A stretch of 64,000 nt of DNA from Homalodisca vitripennis (Eukaryota; Arthropoda; Insecta; Hemiptera; Cicadellidae), in NCBI RefSeq assembly GCF_021130785.1, contig NC_060214.1:104214001-104278000 (forward strand). Direction: 5' to 3'. Of this stretch, positions 11,101 through 22,302 are shown piece after piece. The notes under the pieces are model-generated. The model saw only the letters and a program-made list of their open reading frames with translations. It ran no database searches and was not told the origin of the DNA. Position numbers and translations under genes: made by a program. Position 1 is the stretch's first letter. The number at the start of each line of letters is the position of its first letter.

Positions 11101-13250
11101 CAGAAAAAAACATAACGCTAATTATTTATAATATTTAACCTTAAAAACGAGGAGAGCGAGGCCCTTTCCACGATCTCAACCCCAAATAAAATGTTGAGAT
11201 GAATTTTGTGGAAAGCCTTGTAGTAATATAGTGAAAATAAAACATTTATATTAGACTTTTTGCATTTAAACATAATAATGCCTTTAATAATTGTAAAAGA
11301 ATTTGCATTTATTAAATAAGTTGTACTATTCACTACATAATTTATTGTACTTTTTACCACATTCAGAATCCAACTTAAATTTGATTTGAAACATAAATAC
11401 AATTTTTGTCGGTGAATCGTAAAATTCATATGCGGGTAACGTATGAAAAACAGACAATCGTTTTTAATTGTAGAATAATTGAATTGATGGAACAAATTGA
11501 TTATATTGGAGCCTAGCCCATTAGCGTGATATACTGCATTACCGATAAATCAGTGGGTGGTTATTACTTTATCCTTTCAAAGGATTCCAGGTTCGAGAAC
11601 TATTATTAGGGCAGTATTCTCATACGTTCTGAGTAGCAAGATTACTTTAAAATCTAATTGCCGTTTCATGGTCACAATCTCCATAGCGATATTATTTTGA
11701 GTGTAAATAATGTTGCTGTTTTTCTGACCTGTAAGTTATTGCAAACCTTATTTATAATTGGAATTGCTTTGCAAACAGAAAATTATAGAGGTAATAATAT
11801 ATCATAGTAATAACCTTCAAACTTAATGCGAAGGATAAGTGTAGAAAAGAATATATGACACCCTGCCCATCATTTGAAAATTGGCGATAACTTGAACAAT
11901 CATTGCTAGAGCTTCATGTATTTTGTAACTGAAACAGTTATTAGCAGACTCGTGTTTAAAATAATGAAAGAAACCAACAAAAAAACATAATTTAATCATA
12001 ATGCAATGATATCAGCTAAGCAACATACGTCATGTTAATGTAATGTGTGTGGTTGTTTATGATTAACTGACTTGACCATTGACTATATATGAATGCTTTA
12101 GAGCTGGTTAACTCATGATTTTCCACTTATAAGTTCAGTATAATCAATAAACAGGCTTAATTTGAATAAGTGAATTGGGGATTCCTCATTTAAAAGATAT
12201 AAATTATCCGCATCCAAACGCGATGTAGTTTTGTAAATATGTTCTATTGGTTGTATACCAATAGAGTCTCGTACTTTTTAACTATTTTTAAAATAATAAT
12301 TTTAAAGTGTTTTTATAAATATATATAAAACGAGACACTTGATTCTATATAACAAGTAATACTATACTAAGTCATATCTTTAAGTATATTTATATTATAT
12401 TATTTAGTATAGTAGTTTCCTTCAAACTTAATTAAAAATGTTTATAAGCTATTTAGCACTATACATAATTGTAGGTAAATATTTATCTCAAGGCCCTTAT
12501 CAGCCACAAGTCTTATACTATAGCAATCGTTAATACAATGTTTTGATCGTAACTGTCAAAAGGTAATATAAACCAATATGCTTTATAATTCATCTCTAAG
12601 AATACTCATGACAATTTTCAGTTCCTCTAATTATAATGTGTGTATAGTAGTTGGGGTGAAACCACTAGGGCTTCACGTTTTTAGATCAGATTAGCGCTAA
12701 TAACGAATGCACTTTTTATCTATTTGTAGATCATATATGCCATATTTACTAAAATTTGTATAATATAAAAACACAAAATAGATAATTATTCTTATAAGAT
12801 TTACACATTTATACGTAAGAATTCGAGCTAACGCAACACATGTCAGTTTACCAACACAGGTTCCCGTCAGTAATACAATTTGATAAAGGAATAATGGTTG
12901 AAACGGTACAAACTAACAAGGAAAACTGAAAGTTAAACTAGTTTCGGGCTATCGGCTGGTCTCTTTTAACAGAGCCAAGCTACAACGCTATAAAACGTCA
13001 ACTTTACAGCGAGGTCAAACAATACATCCTACTGTAGACGGTTTAATGGTTTTGTCCTCTTCGCACTTCGTTATAGATAATTACATTTGTACCTTTGTAA
13101 CTGCTGTCATATTGAACAATGGTTATTAGCCAGGGCTATAAATGTAATAACGATTTTCTTTCAACATCTGTATCAATTCAAAAGTTTAAATTTAGAATAT
13201 CCCGTTTACAATCTGTCAGAAAGATGAAATATAAAATTTAACCCTTTGCT
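8140..13250. other. Non-coding, AT-rich; few decayed repeats
   Basis: No recognisable gene. Contents noted: a 21-bp hairpin at 8949-8969 (AGCAACCCC-TGA-GGGGTTGCT), a dispersed-repeat copy at 9608-9775, an unidentified 45-codon open stretch at 10873-11010 (contains KDLVQAFKTGLNPAAAIAQ) and a weak tRNA-like segment near 11505-11640. A minus-strand open frame at 11118-11495 is AT-driven and matches nothing I know. This may be intron of the plus-strand dystrophin gene. Confidence 0.5.
9608..9775 (+). repeat. Dispersed repeat family R2, copy 1
   Basis: The segment TTGCGTAACAGACTTCACTG followed by AGGTTGTATGTAAAATTTCA and a downstream ATGACATTTTAAAA block matches five other places in the window (about 35585, 40838, 42658, and in reverse 51050 and 59812). 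A CATCATGGTTAC box follows at about 9750. It is an old interspersed repeat, with no coding potential or termini seen. Confidence 0.65.
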
Positions 13251-13251
13251 G

Positions 13252-13479
13252 CAAAAAAATAAAATAAAAGTCTAATTTTACCAGACAAAGTTAGCAAAGA
13301 GAATTCCCCACTAACACAACCTGTGGACCAACGGCTTAAATATGGGCAGGCGCGCTGCTTAAAAGGATATACCTGTATAGGATCGCTCAGTGGTCACCCA
13401 ACCAAGCAGCAGCCACATCGCACGTTTCTTGATCTGGTTAAACGCAATAACCCCCGTACCCGCTTCACTGCGCCTTTGG
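13252..13479 (-). mobile_element. 5S-rRNA-derived SINE (SINE3-like), copy 1
   Basis: On the minus strand the element starts near GCCAAAGGCGCAGTG and carries AACCAGATCAAGAAACG, then GCTTGGTTGGGTGACCACTG. These line up with the 5S rRNA internal promoter: box A (AAGCAACG-type), the intermediate GGATGG-type element and box C. The 3' part reads AAGCCGTTGGTCCACAGG and ends in a T-rich tail (about 13252-13270). An 8-bp direct repeat CTTTGCTG flanks it exactly (13244-13251 and 13480-13487), a convincing target-site duplication. Length is about 228 bp. A second copy lies at 38328-38575. It would be transcribed by RNA polymerase III from the internal promoter and mobilised by a LINE. Confidence 0.8.
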
Positions 13480-13489
13480 CTTTGCTGTT

Positions 13490-16400
13490 TACTTTTAAGT
13501 ATTACATATCTGTGATTCAATAAAAAGTCACATGTAAAAATATATGGAAATTTGAGATGGCTTCTTCGTACTGCAAGAAAAATAATTTGGGATAGAAAAT
13601 AATAAATAAGACTAAAATTTCCACACAACTAAATAAAATTATATTTAACTAGAATACATATTTCCATTTAACTTTAGACATAGCAAAACATAATATAACA
13701 CTCTGATTCATTTAATATAGAATAATTAAAATTAAATCGTTTCACGCGATAGGAATTTCAATACTTGTTAAATTCTAGTAAAATATATTCTTTTTAATGG
13801 TACGATTCGTGAAGACTTGTTCTCGCAAATGAACCCGCCGCTTGTTCTCCTTGGGGTGTCAGATTACCAAACGTATATTAGAAATAGTGCAATCATTTTG
13901 TATTTAATTAAACTTCAGACATTCTTCAATGTATGCTATTCAAACGCACAAATTGCTTTCACATCTTGAACATTTATTTTCACAGGAACTAACTAAGCAG
14001 CTGATCGTTATGAAATTCAACCATACCGTTTTCATCTAAAGCAATGCTTATTCATTTCAGTAATTGAATTTTACGATATGACATGACGTTGAATAAAACG
14101 TCGAAGGCTCTGTATTTCCATGTCAACCATCATCTACCTGAAGTTCTAGACATATTGCTTGTAATCGAAACTCTAATATTCTTGACCTTTAATAATAACA
14201 GTAGCCTAGCTATTTAAATAATATAAGATAAATATAAAATATTTAAATTATAACTAATATGTAACGTATTTTAAAACAAGAATTGGTAGGCTTGAGACTA
14301 AACTAATTTCTTTGCTTCTGATCTTCTTTATTACAGTTTGTATGTAAAAAATACAGCATAACCAGTTCTGGAAGCTTTTTGCAGTGAAAAATAAATAAAA
14401 TCGTTCCTTAAACGATATGGTACGTTTGTCTTTGTATTGATTTATTGGGCACTCAAATTAAACTCAGTTATTCAGAGGTACAGTACACTTAGCTTCTTGT
14501 TCGTGGACCAGTGCCTTATAAATTATCCACCTGTTTAGAATTAATGATACAGTCAAAGCTTACAGCAAGATAATAAAAAAATTATCCTAAATACAAAAAC
14601 GTATTTCATAATAAAAATAGTATACCATGGTGTTTAAAATAATAATGTATTTACAAAAAGGTTATAGATATCACGAAAATACTTTAAATTAACTTAATGT
14701 TTTTGTAACAGTACAATTAATGCAGAACATTAACCTCCCTAGAGTTTTTACCCAGTCAGAATCGAACGCAGTAAGTATTTAAAAAGCTTAAAAAAACAGT
14801 GTACATTGTATTTTCATTAAGTTATTTGGAATTTCATTAGCTTAAAAATTTTTGATTTATAGGATTTAACGAGCCCCTAACAACAGCCTCTAATGCAACA
14901 AAAGAAGTTATTACTGCCAACTGCAGTGAAATCACACAGCTGTTTTTCGTCAGTTTTCAGACCATTTTCGTTTCAATTACCTTTTTGAGGAATTTAAAAT
15001 TTTGCATCTTTACGGTAAAGAATGCGAATTATTGTTATATTTAGTAATTTATTTATTTCATTTTTAACGGTAAACCCAATGTGCAATAAAATTGTAAAAA
15101 AGATCTGTCAATATAAACGTAATTATACTATGTTAAATTAGAATTGTAAACAGGTGATTTATGTTTACTACCTAAAACCGTACAAAAATAATCTTGGTTA
15201 AAAGGCATAAACATAAAAGAATGCATTAGAAAAAAGGGGACTCAATAAAATTCTATTAAACTTTCATTATACTACGTAAAATTGAATTTTATGTAAATAT
15301 ATACTTCTTTAACAATATATTAATCGTTCTAAATCACTTGCCGCAAAATAGGCTTCACTTAACCTATGGATATGTTTACTATGACACATATTAAATTTCC
15401 AAATGATTGAATTCATTAGGTTTAAACATTTATTTGCGCTGCGATTTTATAGTTTTCATTAAGTTTAAGCATAAGGCCAACGTAAAAACTTTCATTAACC
15501 TTCAACGAAAATCCATTGTCGCTCTAAATGAACCATTATCGAAATCGATGTTGCTGTACAGGAAAGAGTCTGAAAATTGCTAATATGTAAATTCAAAGTT
15601 TCAAGTCTATGGATTACATTGTTTCCAAGAATTTGTGCAGACAAACAAACAGAAAATATTGTTTTCCAGCTCTACATATTCCCGGTTCTTGCTAATACCC
15701 AGTAAGTAAATTTCAAGCAATTATTACTGTTACAGAAAGATGTATTTCAGTATAGTGATGTTATGAAATAGATAATAATAATATCATACTTACTGTATTA
15801 TGGATTATAATTGTATTTTATAAAAATCCATTCCTATTAGCTCTTTATCAGGATAAGAGCTTTCCCGCCACTTAATCTACCACTAATTGTAGGACGAAAG
15901 CTGGAACAGAGTGGACTTCATCGATTGGAAGAGCTTTTATATTGAAGGGTTAACCCAATTTTTCTATAACTTAAATATAGTTGTTATCCGGAAGCATCTA
16001 AATTATTAAAAATGAGGTAAGCTCCTATGATTATACCTATTGCATGGTTTTAATCATAGATCTCTGTCTACGTGTCATTATTATCACTTATAATTGTAAA
16101 ATTTAGGGAAATTGAATGTAATAAAAATATGTTACAACAAATAATTGTGTTTAATATTTATATAAAAACGCACATATACACAGGTATCAATTTACAATCT
16201 TAATTTTACTTATTAAAATTCTTTTTTTTATTTTGATAAACATTAGGTTAGAATATTTTTTCCACCCCCACATTTCAAACAGTAACTTAAAAGTTTTTAA
16301 TTGCACCCCTTATCTTTTTACATGTAATTTTAAAGGTATATTAAATAGAAACACAAAAACTTTGTATAGAAAACCTATACGACCGTTACTTGCCAACACT

Positions 16401-16860
16401 GAGCCAACAATGTCAACTTACACATAATAGAACATTCGTAAATAAACAATCTCTTAATCTATGATTGGTATATATTCTTGATATAGTCTTAGTTTGCTAG
16501 TCAATACTGAATATTTTAAGCATTCTATGGCTGCATAACCACATTAAAAAGTTAAAAGGTAACGAACCCACCTCGAAAAAACTTTAAGTATAATTACACA
16601 CATATTGACTGTATTGGAGACAACATTACGTATTTTACAGCAAATTATTTGGCAAATACTAACACCTATTTAAGCCGTCGGTCAATGTAACTCTTCATGT
16701 AAGTCAAAATCAAACTCTGTTATGGTCATCCGACTGTATAAATAGAACTGACAAAAGTCCATTGAATGGTATATCTATAAATATAGTAGACATAAGAATT
16801 TAAAAAAATGTAGTGTTGTGCTTTGCTATAACAAAAGAACTGGAGTTTTAAGGATTTTAT
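13490..16860. other. Non-coding, AT-rich
   Basis: I see no gene, RNA gene or clear repeat. The short open frame at 16233-16427 has no recognisable features. Sequence character is the same as the flanking putative intron. Confidence 0.5.
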
Positions 16861-17075
16861 GTGATAGTATTACTAAGCTGAAATATTTTCTTATGTTTCA
16901 TATATAGATTTAGGATTTTAAGAATGTAGATACTAAAAAATTGCAAAATGTTATGATTCGAAAATCCCCTCTACAGGAATCATATTTTTCCGTTCCAGAA
17001 ATCAGCCTAATTAATTTTTTGCAAGCGAAAAATTTGTTTAGTTTTTGTGGTTTCAGCATTCTAAATTGTAACTGC
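16860..17075 (-). mobile_element. LINE RT C-terminal piece, left half of an interrupted element
   Basis: The minus strand reads FFACKKLIRLISGTEKYDSC then RGDFRII, and after a frameshift ILQFFSIYILKILNLYMKHK. This is the post-thumb KKAIR...ESCR...LPSLYIL region of CR1/jockey-like RTs. Orientation matches the RT palm at 18498-18840. The two probably belonged to one element that was split by the plus-strand LINE between them. The part between palm and thumb is missing or unreadable. Confidence 0.65.
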
Positions 17076-17335
17076 TTATGACAAATACGGATATATACCG
17101 GCAAAATATGCCGTAAAGAGAATATTCCTGTCAGCAAACTGTGAAAACCTCCTAATAACAAAGATGGCATTGTTTAACTTACCAGATACCTAATGGATGT
17201 ATTAAGAAACCAAGGCGAGAATAAATCATGGTTCCAAGGATATTAGTGCAATGGCTTGAATCAATTTCGTCCTCACCTACAAGTAATCTTAAAGCATTAA
17301 CACTGTAATCCCTCAATCGATGAACACAGTTTTAT

Positions 17336-18500
17336 TTGTGTTCACTAACAAATTATTGTCCGCTAACCATTGCAATAGGGGTCCAGTCTGGAAGTACACA
17401 TAAATCTCAAGAGGACAACACAAGTGAGTGTGTAAAGTTGTTGGGTTTTACCCTGGACAATCAGCTAAGCTGGGAGCCTCATATACTAAATTGTGCAAAA
17501 GACTGTCACATGTTGTATTTCTACTCAGAAAACTTAAACAATCAGTTAGCTTAGACACTCTAATACTATCCTATTATGGTCTTTTCCATTCACTAATGGC
17601 ATATGGAATACGCTTTTGGGGCAATTCATGTCACGCTTCAAAAGTTTTCATTTGGCAGAAAAAATCCGTTAGAATCTTAGATAACCTTACCAACAGACAA
17701 TCCTGTAAGGCAAGTTTTCAAAGGTTAGAAATTAGGACAATGCCGTACTTGTATATTTTAAGCAATTTAATTTATGTCAAAGAAAACATAGACTCGTTTT
17801 CTTGCCAAAGCTCCTTTCATGATCATCTAACTAGGCAAAGAAACAATCTGGCGAAACCTTCGGTAAGACTTTCTAACACAATCAACAGCCATGTATATCA
17901 ACAACTTAAATTGTTTAACAAATTACCATTAGCTATAAGAAACATGATTACAATAATTTTAAAAATATCATTACTAAACTGTTAAAAAGTCAAGCATTTT
18001 ACACAACTGATGAATACCGTACTTTAGTCTTAGCTTCTAAGTCTCACATGTAAATCTGTATTTTGATTAAGTAATTTCTGTTAAGTACCACCTTTGTCAA
18101 TATTTCTTTGAAGTACCACCTTTGTCTCTTAAATACTTCTTGTGTCTTGTTCATATTAATCTGTATTTTGATTAAGTAATTTCTGTCAAGTACCACTTTT
18201 ATCCATCACTGTCAACCAGATATCTCAGTTTGCACTTCAGTTAGACCTGTTTGTCTCTTTCACTTTGCATTTTCTTCTGTTTCACAAAACTGCTTAAAAC
18301 AACTTCCTATATTAAGGCACCTTAATTCTAAGCTTTTAACTAATTTTACTGATACAATATACAATTTTTAAATACTTTTTGTGTACAAAGTTATGATGTT
18401 ACCTTAACAGTTTTATATTATAACATAGAAATGACGTGTCCTATTGCATTGTTAATATGCCTAATGGAAATAAATATAATTGTCTATTGTCTATTATCTA
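17336..18500 (+). mobile_element. LINE 3' half (RT thumb, C-terminus, 3' UTR and tail)
   Basis: The plus strand reads VKLLGFTLDNQLSWEPHI. After one frameshift near 17500 it continues HVVFLLRKLKQSVSLDTLI, SYYGLFHSLMAYGIRFWGNS, VFIWQKKSVRILDNL, RQSCKASFQRLEI and a C-terminal LFNKLPLAIRNM. A second frameshift near 17960 restores LLKSQAFYTTDEYRTL and the natural stop at 18051-18053. The 3' UTR has two copies of GTATTTTGATTAAGTAATTT about 105 bp apart (18058 and 18163). It ends in a TTGTCTA-type tail at about 18478-18500, typical for CR1-like LINEs. It is 5'-truncated and inactive. Confidence 0.87.
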
Positions 18501-18840
18501 TAAGATAATAACGAGAGGGTTTGCTAACCTTAACGAAGTGTCATCAGCAAACAAGCATAAATCAGCAAAAGTCACACCTTTAAAAACGTCATTAAAATAC
18601 AGCAAGAAGAGAAATGGTCCAAGAACCGATCCTTTGGGGACTCCAGAGCTTACAACAATTGTCTCTAATTCCTCTCGAGAAATGAAGGTCCTTTCATCTA
18701 CATAAGAAATTTTAATTGCTTGTGTTCTACCTATAAGAATAGAAGAAATCCTGTGAAAGGCTCTGCTCACAATTCCGAAATGGTCAAGATTGTTTGAGAT
18801 TATAAGTATACAATTATGGATGATGTATTTAAGATATACT
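18498..18840 (-). mobile_element. LINE RT palm piece, right half of an interrupted element
   Basis: The minus strand encodes LDHFGI, RTQAIKI, GVPKGSVLGPFLFLLYFND and LCLFADDTSL. These are the core RT motifs, with the catalytic FADD intact. Upstream the first catalytic aspartate region (FDLSKAFD-like) is not readable. The frame ends exactly where the tail of the plus-strand LINE ends (about 18498). The matching C-terminal region lies at 16860-17075 on the same strand, so a nested insertion is the simplest reading. Confidence 0.85.
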
Positions 18841-18937
18841 CGCCATGTATCTGTAGACAAAGACTTTTTCACTTTTGTCTAATGATGAAATATAACATCA
18901 AATAAACAGTACAGTTAATGAAGGTGTTAAATAAATT

Positions 18938-19130
18938 GTTATTAATATGAATTCAGTGCTCATGCGCGGCTGGAATTGAAACTACGCTACATTCAAGATC
19001 TGCGCTCTGATAATTCTCGTACAAGTTCAGGTGAAAAGCTTCTCCATAGAAGCTATATATCCATATATGAAAATCTGCCCCAGAGTTCCTTGAAGCGTTT
19101 CATCCCCTCAAACTCTGTACAATAGGAAGG
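18938..19130 (+). repeat. Dispersed repeat family R1, copy 1
   Basis: GCTGGAATTGAAACTACGCT, TGATAATTCTCGTACAAG, TCAGGTGAAAAGC, GAAAATCTGCCCCAGAGTTC and TTGAAGCGTTTCATCCC recur in order at 33826-33990, and partly (reverse) at 37090-37175. No open frame is shared. It may be a LINE 5' region or a SINE; no ends were identified. Confidence 0.75.
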
Positions 19131-19428
19131 GAAAATGGCTCATTGTTTAGGCGTTCGTTCCCTGTAATGCTGGCCCAACTGGCTCCATTACATCCCGCGT
19201 AAAGTACACACATATTGTGGTAATTACTACAATCCAGGGTTACACTTTACTGGTTATTGCCTAAAGTACACGTCTTTTAAACAATGGGTCTTATGTTCGT
19301 CTTAGTATTTCGGGGAAAAGTATCATATTTGATTATTCCTGTTATAACATATAAACGAAGGTAAAAAGATTTACATGCAAATATATTGGATGGGATCATT
19401 TGTTAGACTGTAACCAATGAAAAGTTTC

Positions 19429-19439
19429 AAGATGGCGGC
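19429..19439 (+). promoter_or_regulatory. YY1/Pho-type motif AAGATGGCGGC
   Basis: The sequence AAGATGGCGGC is a perfect YY1/Pleiohomeotic-type core, about 190 bp upstream of the dystrophin exon. A near copy (AAAATGGCGGC) lies at 22084-22094. One short motif in 64 kb can arise by chance, so a function is unproven. Confidence 0.3.
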
Positions 19440-19626
19440 TATTTCGATTCGTCAACACTTACACTCCACTAATTCGCTATATAAATATAAACATATTTCT
19501 TTTTACAAATAATATGTATGTAGTTATAAACAGCGTTTGTTCTTTAATGTTTTCGATATCTCTTTCTTGAAATAGAGTTTACTTCCATGATGCTTACTAC
19601 CAGGGAAATAGAGGACTTTACTAAAG

Positions 19627-20109
19627 TTCAAGTCTAAGAGGTACTTCAAGAAGCACCCGCGGATGGGCTACCTGCCAGTACAGACTGTACTGGAGGGTGA
19701 TGCATTGGAGAGTCCTGCTCCCTCGCCCCAACATTCCACACTCACTGCGCAAGGCATGCACAAGCAGCTTGAGATGTACGCGTCACGACTTTGCAGAGGT
19801 CGAGCTGCGTACACGTACCAATTCTACCCCTGACTCTGAGGACGAACACCAGCTAACAGCTCAGTACTGTCAGTCACTCAACGGTGGCGAATTAGTACCT
19901 GTTCCCCGCAGCCCTGGACAGATCATGGAAGCCATAGAACAGGAGCAGAGGGAAGAACTGGAGGCTATGATCAGAGCACTAGAGGAGGAGAATGACAACT
20001 TGCAGGCAGAGTATGAGCGGCTGCGCAACAAGAGTACGCCTGAGTCGACGCCTGACGAGCTGCAGAGTGGAGACAACGACATGGCGACAGAAGCCAGATT
20101 GCTAAAGCA
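19627..20109 (+). CDS. Dys: Dystrophin, one internal C-terminal exon (1-nt frameshift)
   Basis: Dystrophin links actin to the membrane dystroglycan complex. This exon encodes the segment after the ZZ zinc finger, which leads into the coiled coil that binds dystrobrevin and lies by the syntrophin sites. From 19627 it reads [38 protein letters not shown] and QLEMYASRL. After one extra T in TTT at 19790-19792 it reads [37 protein letters not shown] and the coiled coil [19 protein letters not shown], to EARLLKQ. In other insects the next residues are HKGRLEARMQ. Here the sequence instead passes a donor (GTAAGC at 20110), so this is a spliced exon, not a retrocopy. The left edge is less sure. CTAAAG at 19621-19626 can be the acceptor, but upstream TT..E..DFTK (about 19591-19626) also resembles the family, so the exon may start earlier with a small deletion. 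The frameshift may be a homopolymer error. Confidence 0.92.
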
Positions 20110-20115
20110 GTAAGC
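20110..20115 (+). other. Dys: Splice donor GTAAGC of the dystrophin exon
   Basis: The exon ends CTAAAGCA and is followed by GTAAGC, leaving two bases of the glutamine codon (phase 2). The position matches the LLRQ/HKGRLE junction expected in dystrophin. Reading through the donor meets TAA at once (20111-20113), and an AATAAA lies at 20193-20198, so an intron-retained short isoform is possible. Confidence 0.75.
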
Positions 20116-22130
20116 AGGAAGTCATTGGTAGTAAGCATTTAAATTTTAAAAAGGGAATCTGTATATGTCTGTAATTATTCATTATAACGCTAAATAAAAA
20201 TTTGATTTATTTTTTATTATTTGTTTTATATTACGTATGATTTCAGATAACATACAAAGTTTTAACTAGCAACATTGTGGAAAATAATTGCCATTCGGGT
20301 TGCAGTATAATAAGCGGCTATCAACTCAGTCGGATTATGATTATCGATTATAAATATCTAATCTATCGAATACATTATTTGAAATATAGATATTCATAAT
20401 TATTAATTGTCAGCTGTTTTTATTGGAAGTAAAAGTTAAAATGAATTATTAAACAATGTTTTAAATGCTTACAAGATAATGACTTTCCTCCTTTAAATTA
20501 TAAGTGTACAGTTTGTAATATTGATTTGAAAACTAGAATTAATGATTAAAATAAAATCTTGATTCGCTGCAAGAAAAGTTAGAACACTTTTAGTATCCAA
20601 AAACGCACTTAAGAAGACCTTTTTTGAACATTATAAATTTGGTATTGTATTTGTATTGAATAACGTTTATTACTTTAGTTCCAATCAAACAATCAATGAC
20701 TTTTTAGTTAAATAATGCAGTTCCTAGCTGCATAAAATCTATTTAAGATCGGCTGAAGTAATCGTAAGTACTATGCTGCTCAGATATTGTTTAAATAAAG
20801 TTGATTTATGATATATTATCTGAAACTCATTTCTTTTGAATTTTCAAGTATAGGTTCACTATAATACGATTTTAAAACTGTAATTCAGTTTGGCATTATT
20901 ACTCCAAATTAATTCAAAGTAAAATCGTGTTAGGAATTAGATTGATGGAAACAAGTATAATGGCGGTATACGTGTGTTCTGTGTTTTACTTGGAGTCCAA
21001 TCATACTTGAGAAATGTAGAAGATAAGTTAATGTTATTGTTTTGTTTGTAAAAGTTTATAAGTATAGATATTTTTGTGTTTTTAAGATTTATACTGCAGA
21101 ACTATATTGTTATTTTACATAATTGGTCCAACATATTGTCTTTAGAATTTTTAGATGGTCACACAAATCTATGATAACTGTATTATGTTGGTGGGTGCTT
21201 ACTATATTGTAGCCAACTTTGGTATATTGACAGTATTGTACACAGCTTTCGTGACCAGTTTTAACCAAAAGCTTTTTAGTGTGGTAGCAATTCACATTCA
21301 GCAAAACTGTTATCTCAATTAATTACTACCACAGATCCAATGTCACATAATTTCTCTATATACTACGTAATTGTAAACAACTGATTTATTTAATCTTTTT
21401 GATATATCTTAAGGTTTCCAGAAGGTGGCAATATAATGTTTTAAAAAGGAATGTTTATATATCAATTACTCCCAATCAGCCACCGGTGGCGTTAAGAAAT
21501 TGGGGATAAGAGGATTTATGGGATGGACTCGAAGACGGTATTGCCATGTAGTTAAACGTAGACCGTAGTTTGTACAATTTCTTTTTATTCAAGTAAAAAT
21601 ATTTTACTCTATTTTTATTCACATTGGAGTTTTGTGAGTTATTTATTGGCAAGAAGTAGCAGGTGTTTTCTGTAGGAAATTTAAGACTTAAAAGACTAAT
21701 ATGCTTCACCATTATCTACCAATGCCTCATACATCACGTTTATGACCACAAGTTTAAGTTCATTAGGTTATTTAAATTACGATTGTGTGTGTTAAAACAA
21801 CTACAAGTTTCATCCTCAATATTTCGTGTCGACATTATTAGATAGGGTGAGATGATTTTCTTAAAGATATTGTATTGACTAATAAACGAACATAAACGAC
21901 TATTTGGTGACAGTAATAAAAAAAACCGCTGTCCCTGTCCACTAATACTATGTTGCTAATGCTCAGTAAAGTTCTGTTGAGGTACGTACACCGATATCAA
22001 ACGTTACGTTGCCAATGTAGGGGTGAATTTGTAAGTAAATATTATCACCACAGCGTAAATAAATCAAGACACATCGGTTTCAAAATGGCGGCCATTAAAA
22101 TTCACAGAAGTATACAACTGTGAAGCACTA
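20116..22130. other. Putative dystrophin intron, AT-rich
   Basis: No HKGRLEARM-type exon or other gene was recognised. AATAAA at 20193-20198 sits in a T-rich context. The stretch is otherwise featureless. A minus-strand open frame near 21476-21712 has no known motif. Confidence 0.5.
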
Positions 22131-22133
22131 TGT

Positions 22134-22261
22134 TAACACTAGCGGCTTCGCACGCGTGGGTTTTCACTTGCATGAGCAGTTCTGGTACCCGTGAAAAATA
22201 TTTCTGACGCCAATATTGAGTTGCCTTCAGGTCAATATATGAAGGAAAAATTATGTTAAAA

Positions 22262-22302
<41 letters not shown>

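Noticed and set aside
17336..18840. Twin-priming (5' inversion) of one LINE
   Set aside because: In twin priming the inverted 5' piece lies upstream of the 3' piece. Here the opposite-strand RT piece lies beyond the 3' tail, and another minus-strand piece lies on the other side.
19697..20113. The ATG at 19697 as the start of a small gene
   Set aside because: The first ~32 residues of that frame are an out-of-frame reading of conserved dystrophin sequence. The true frame is entered only after the extra T at 19790-19792.
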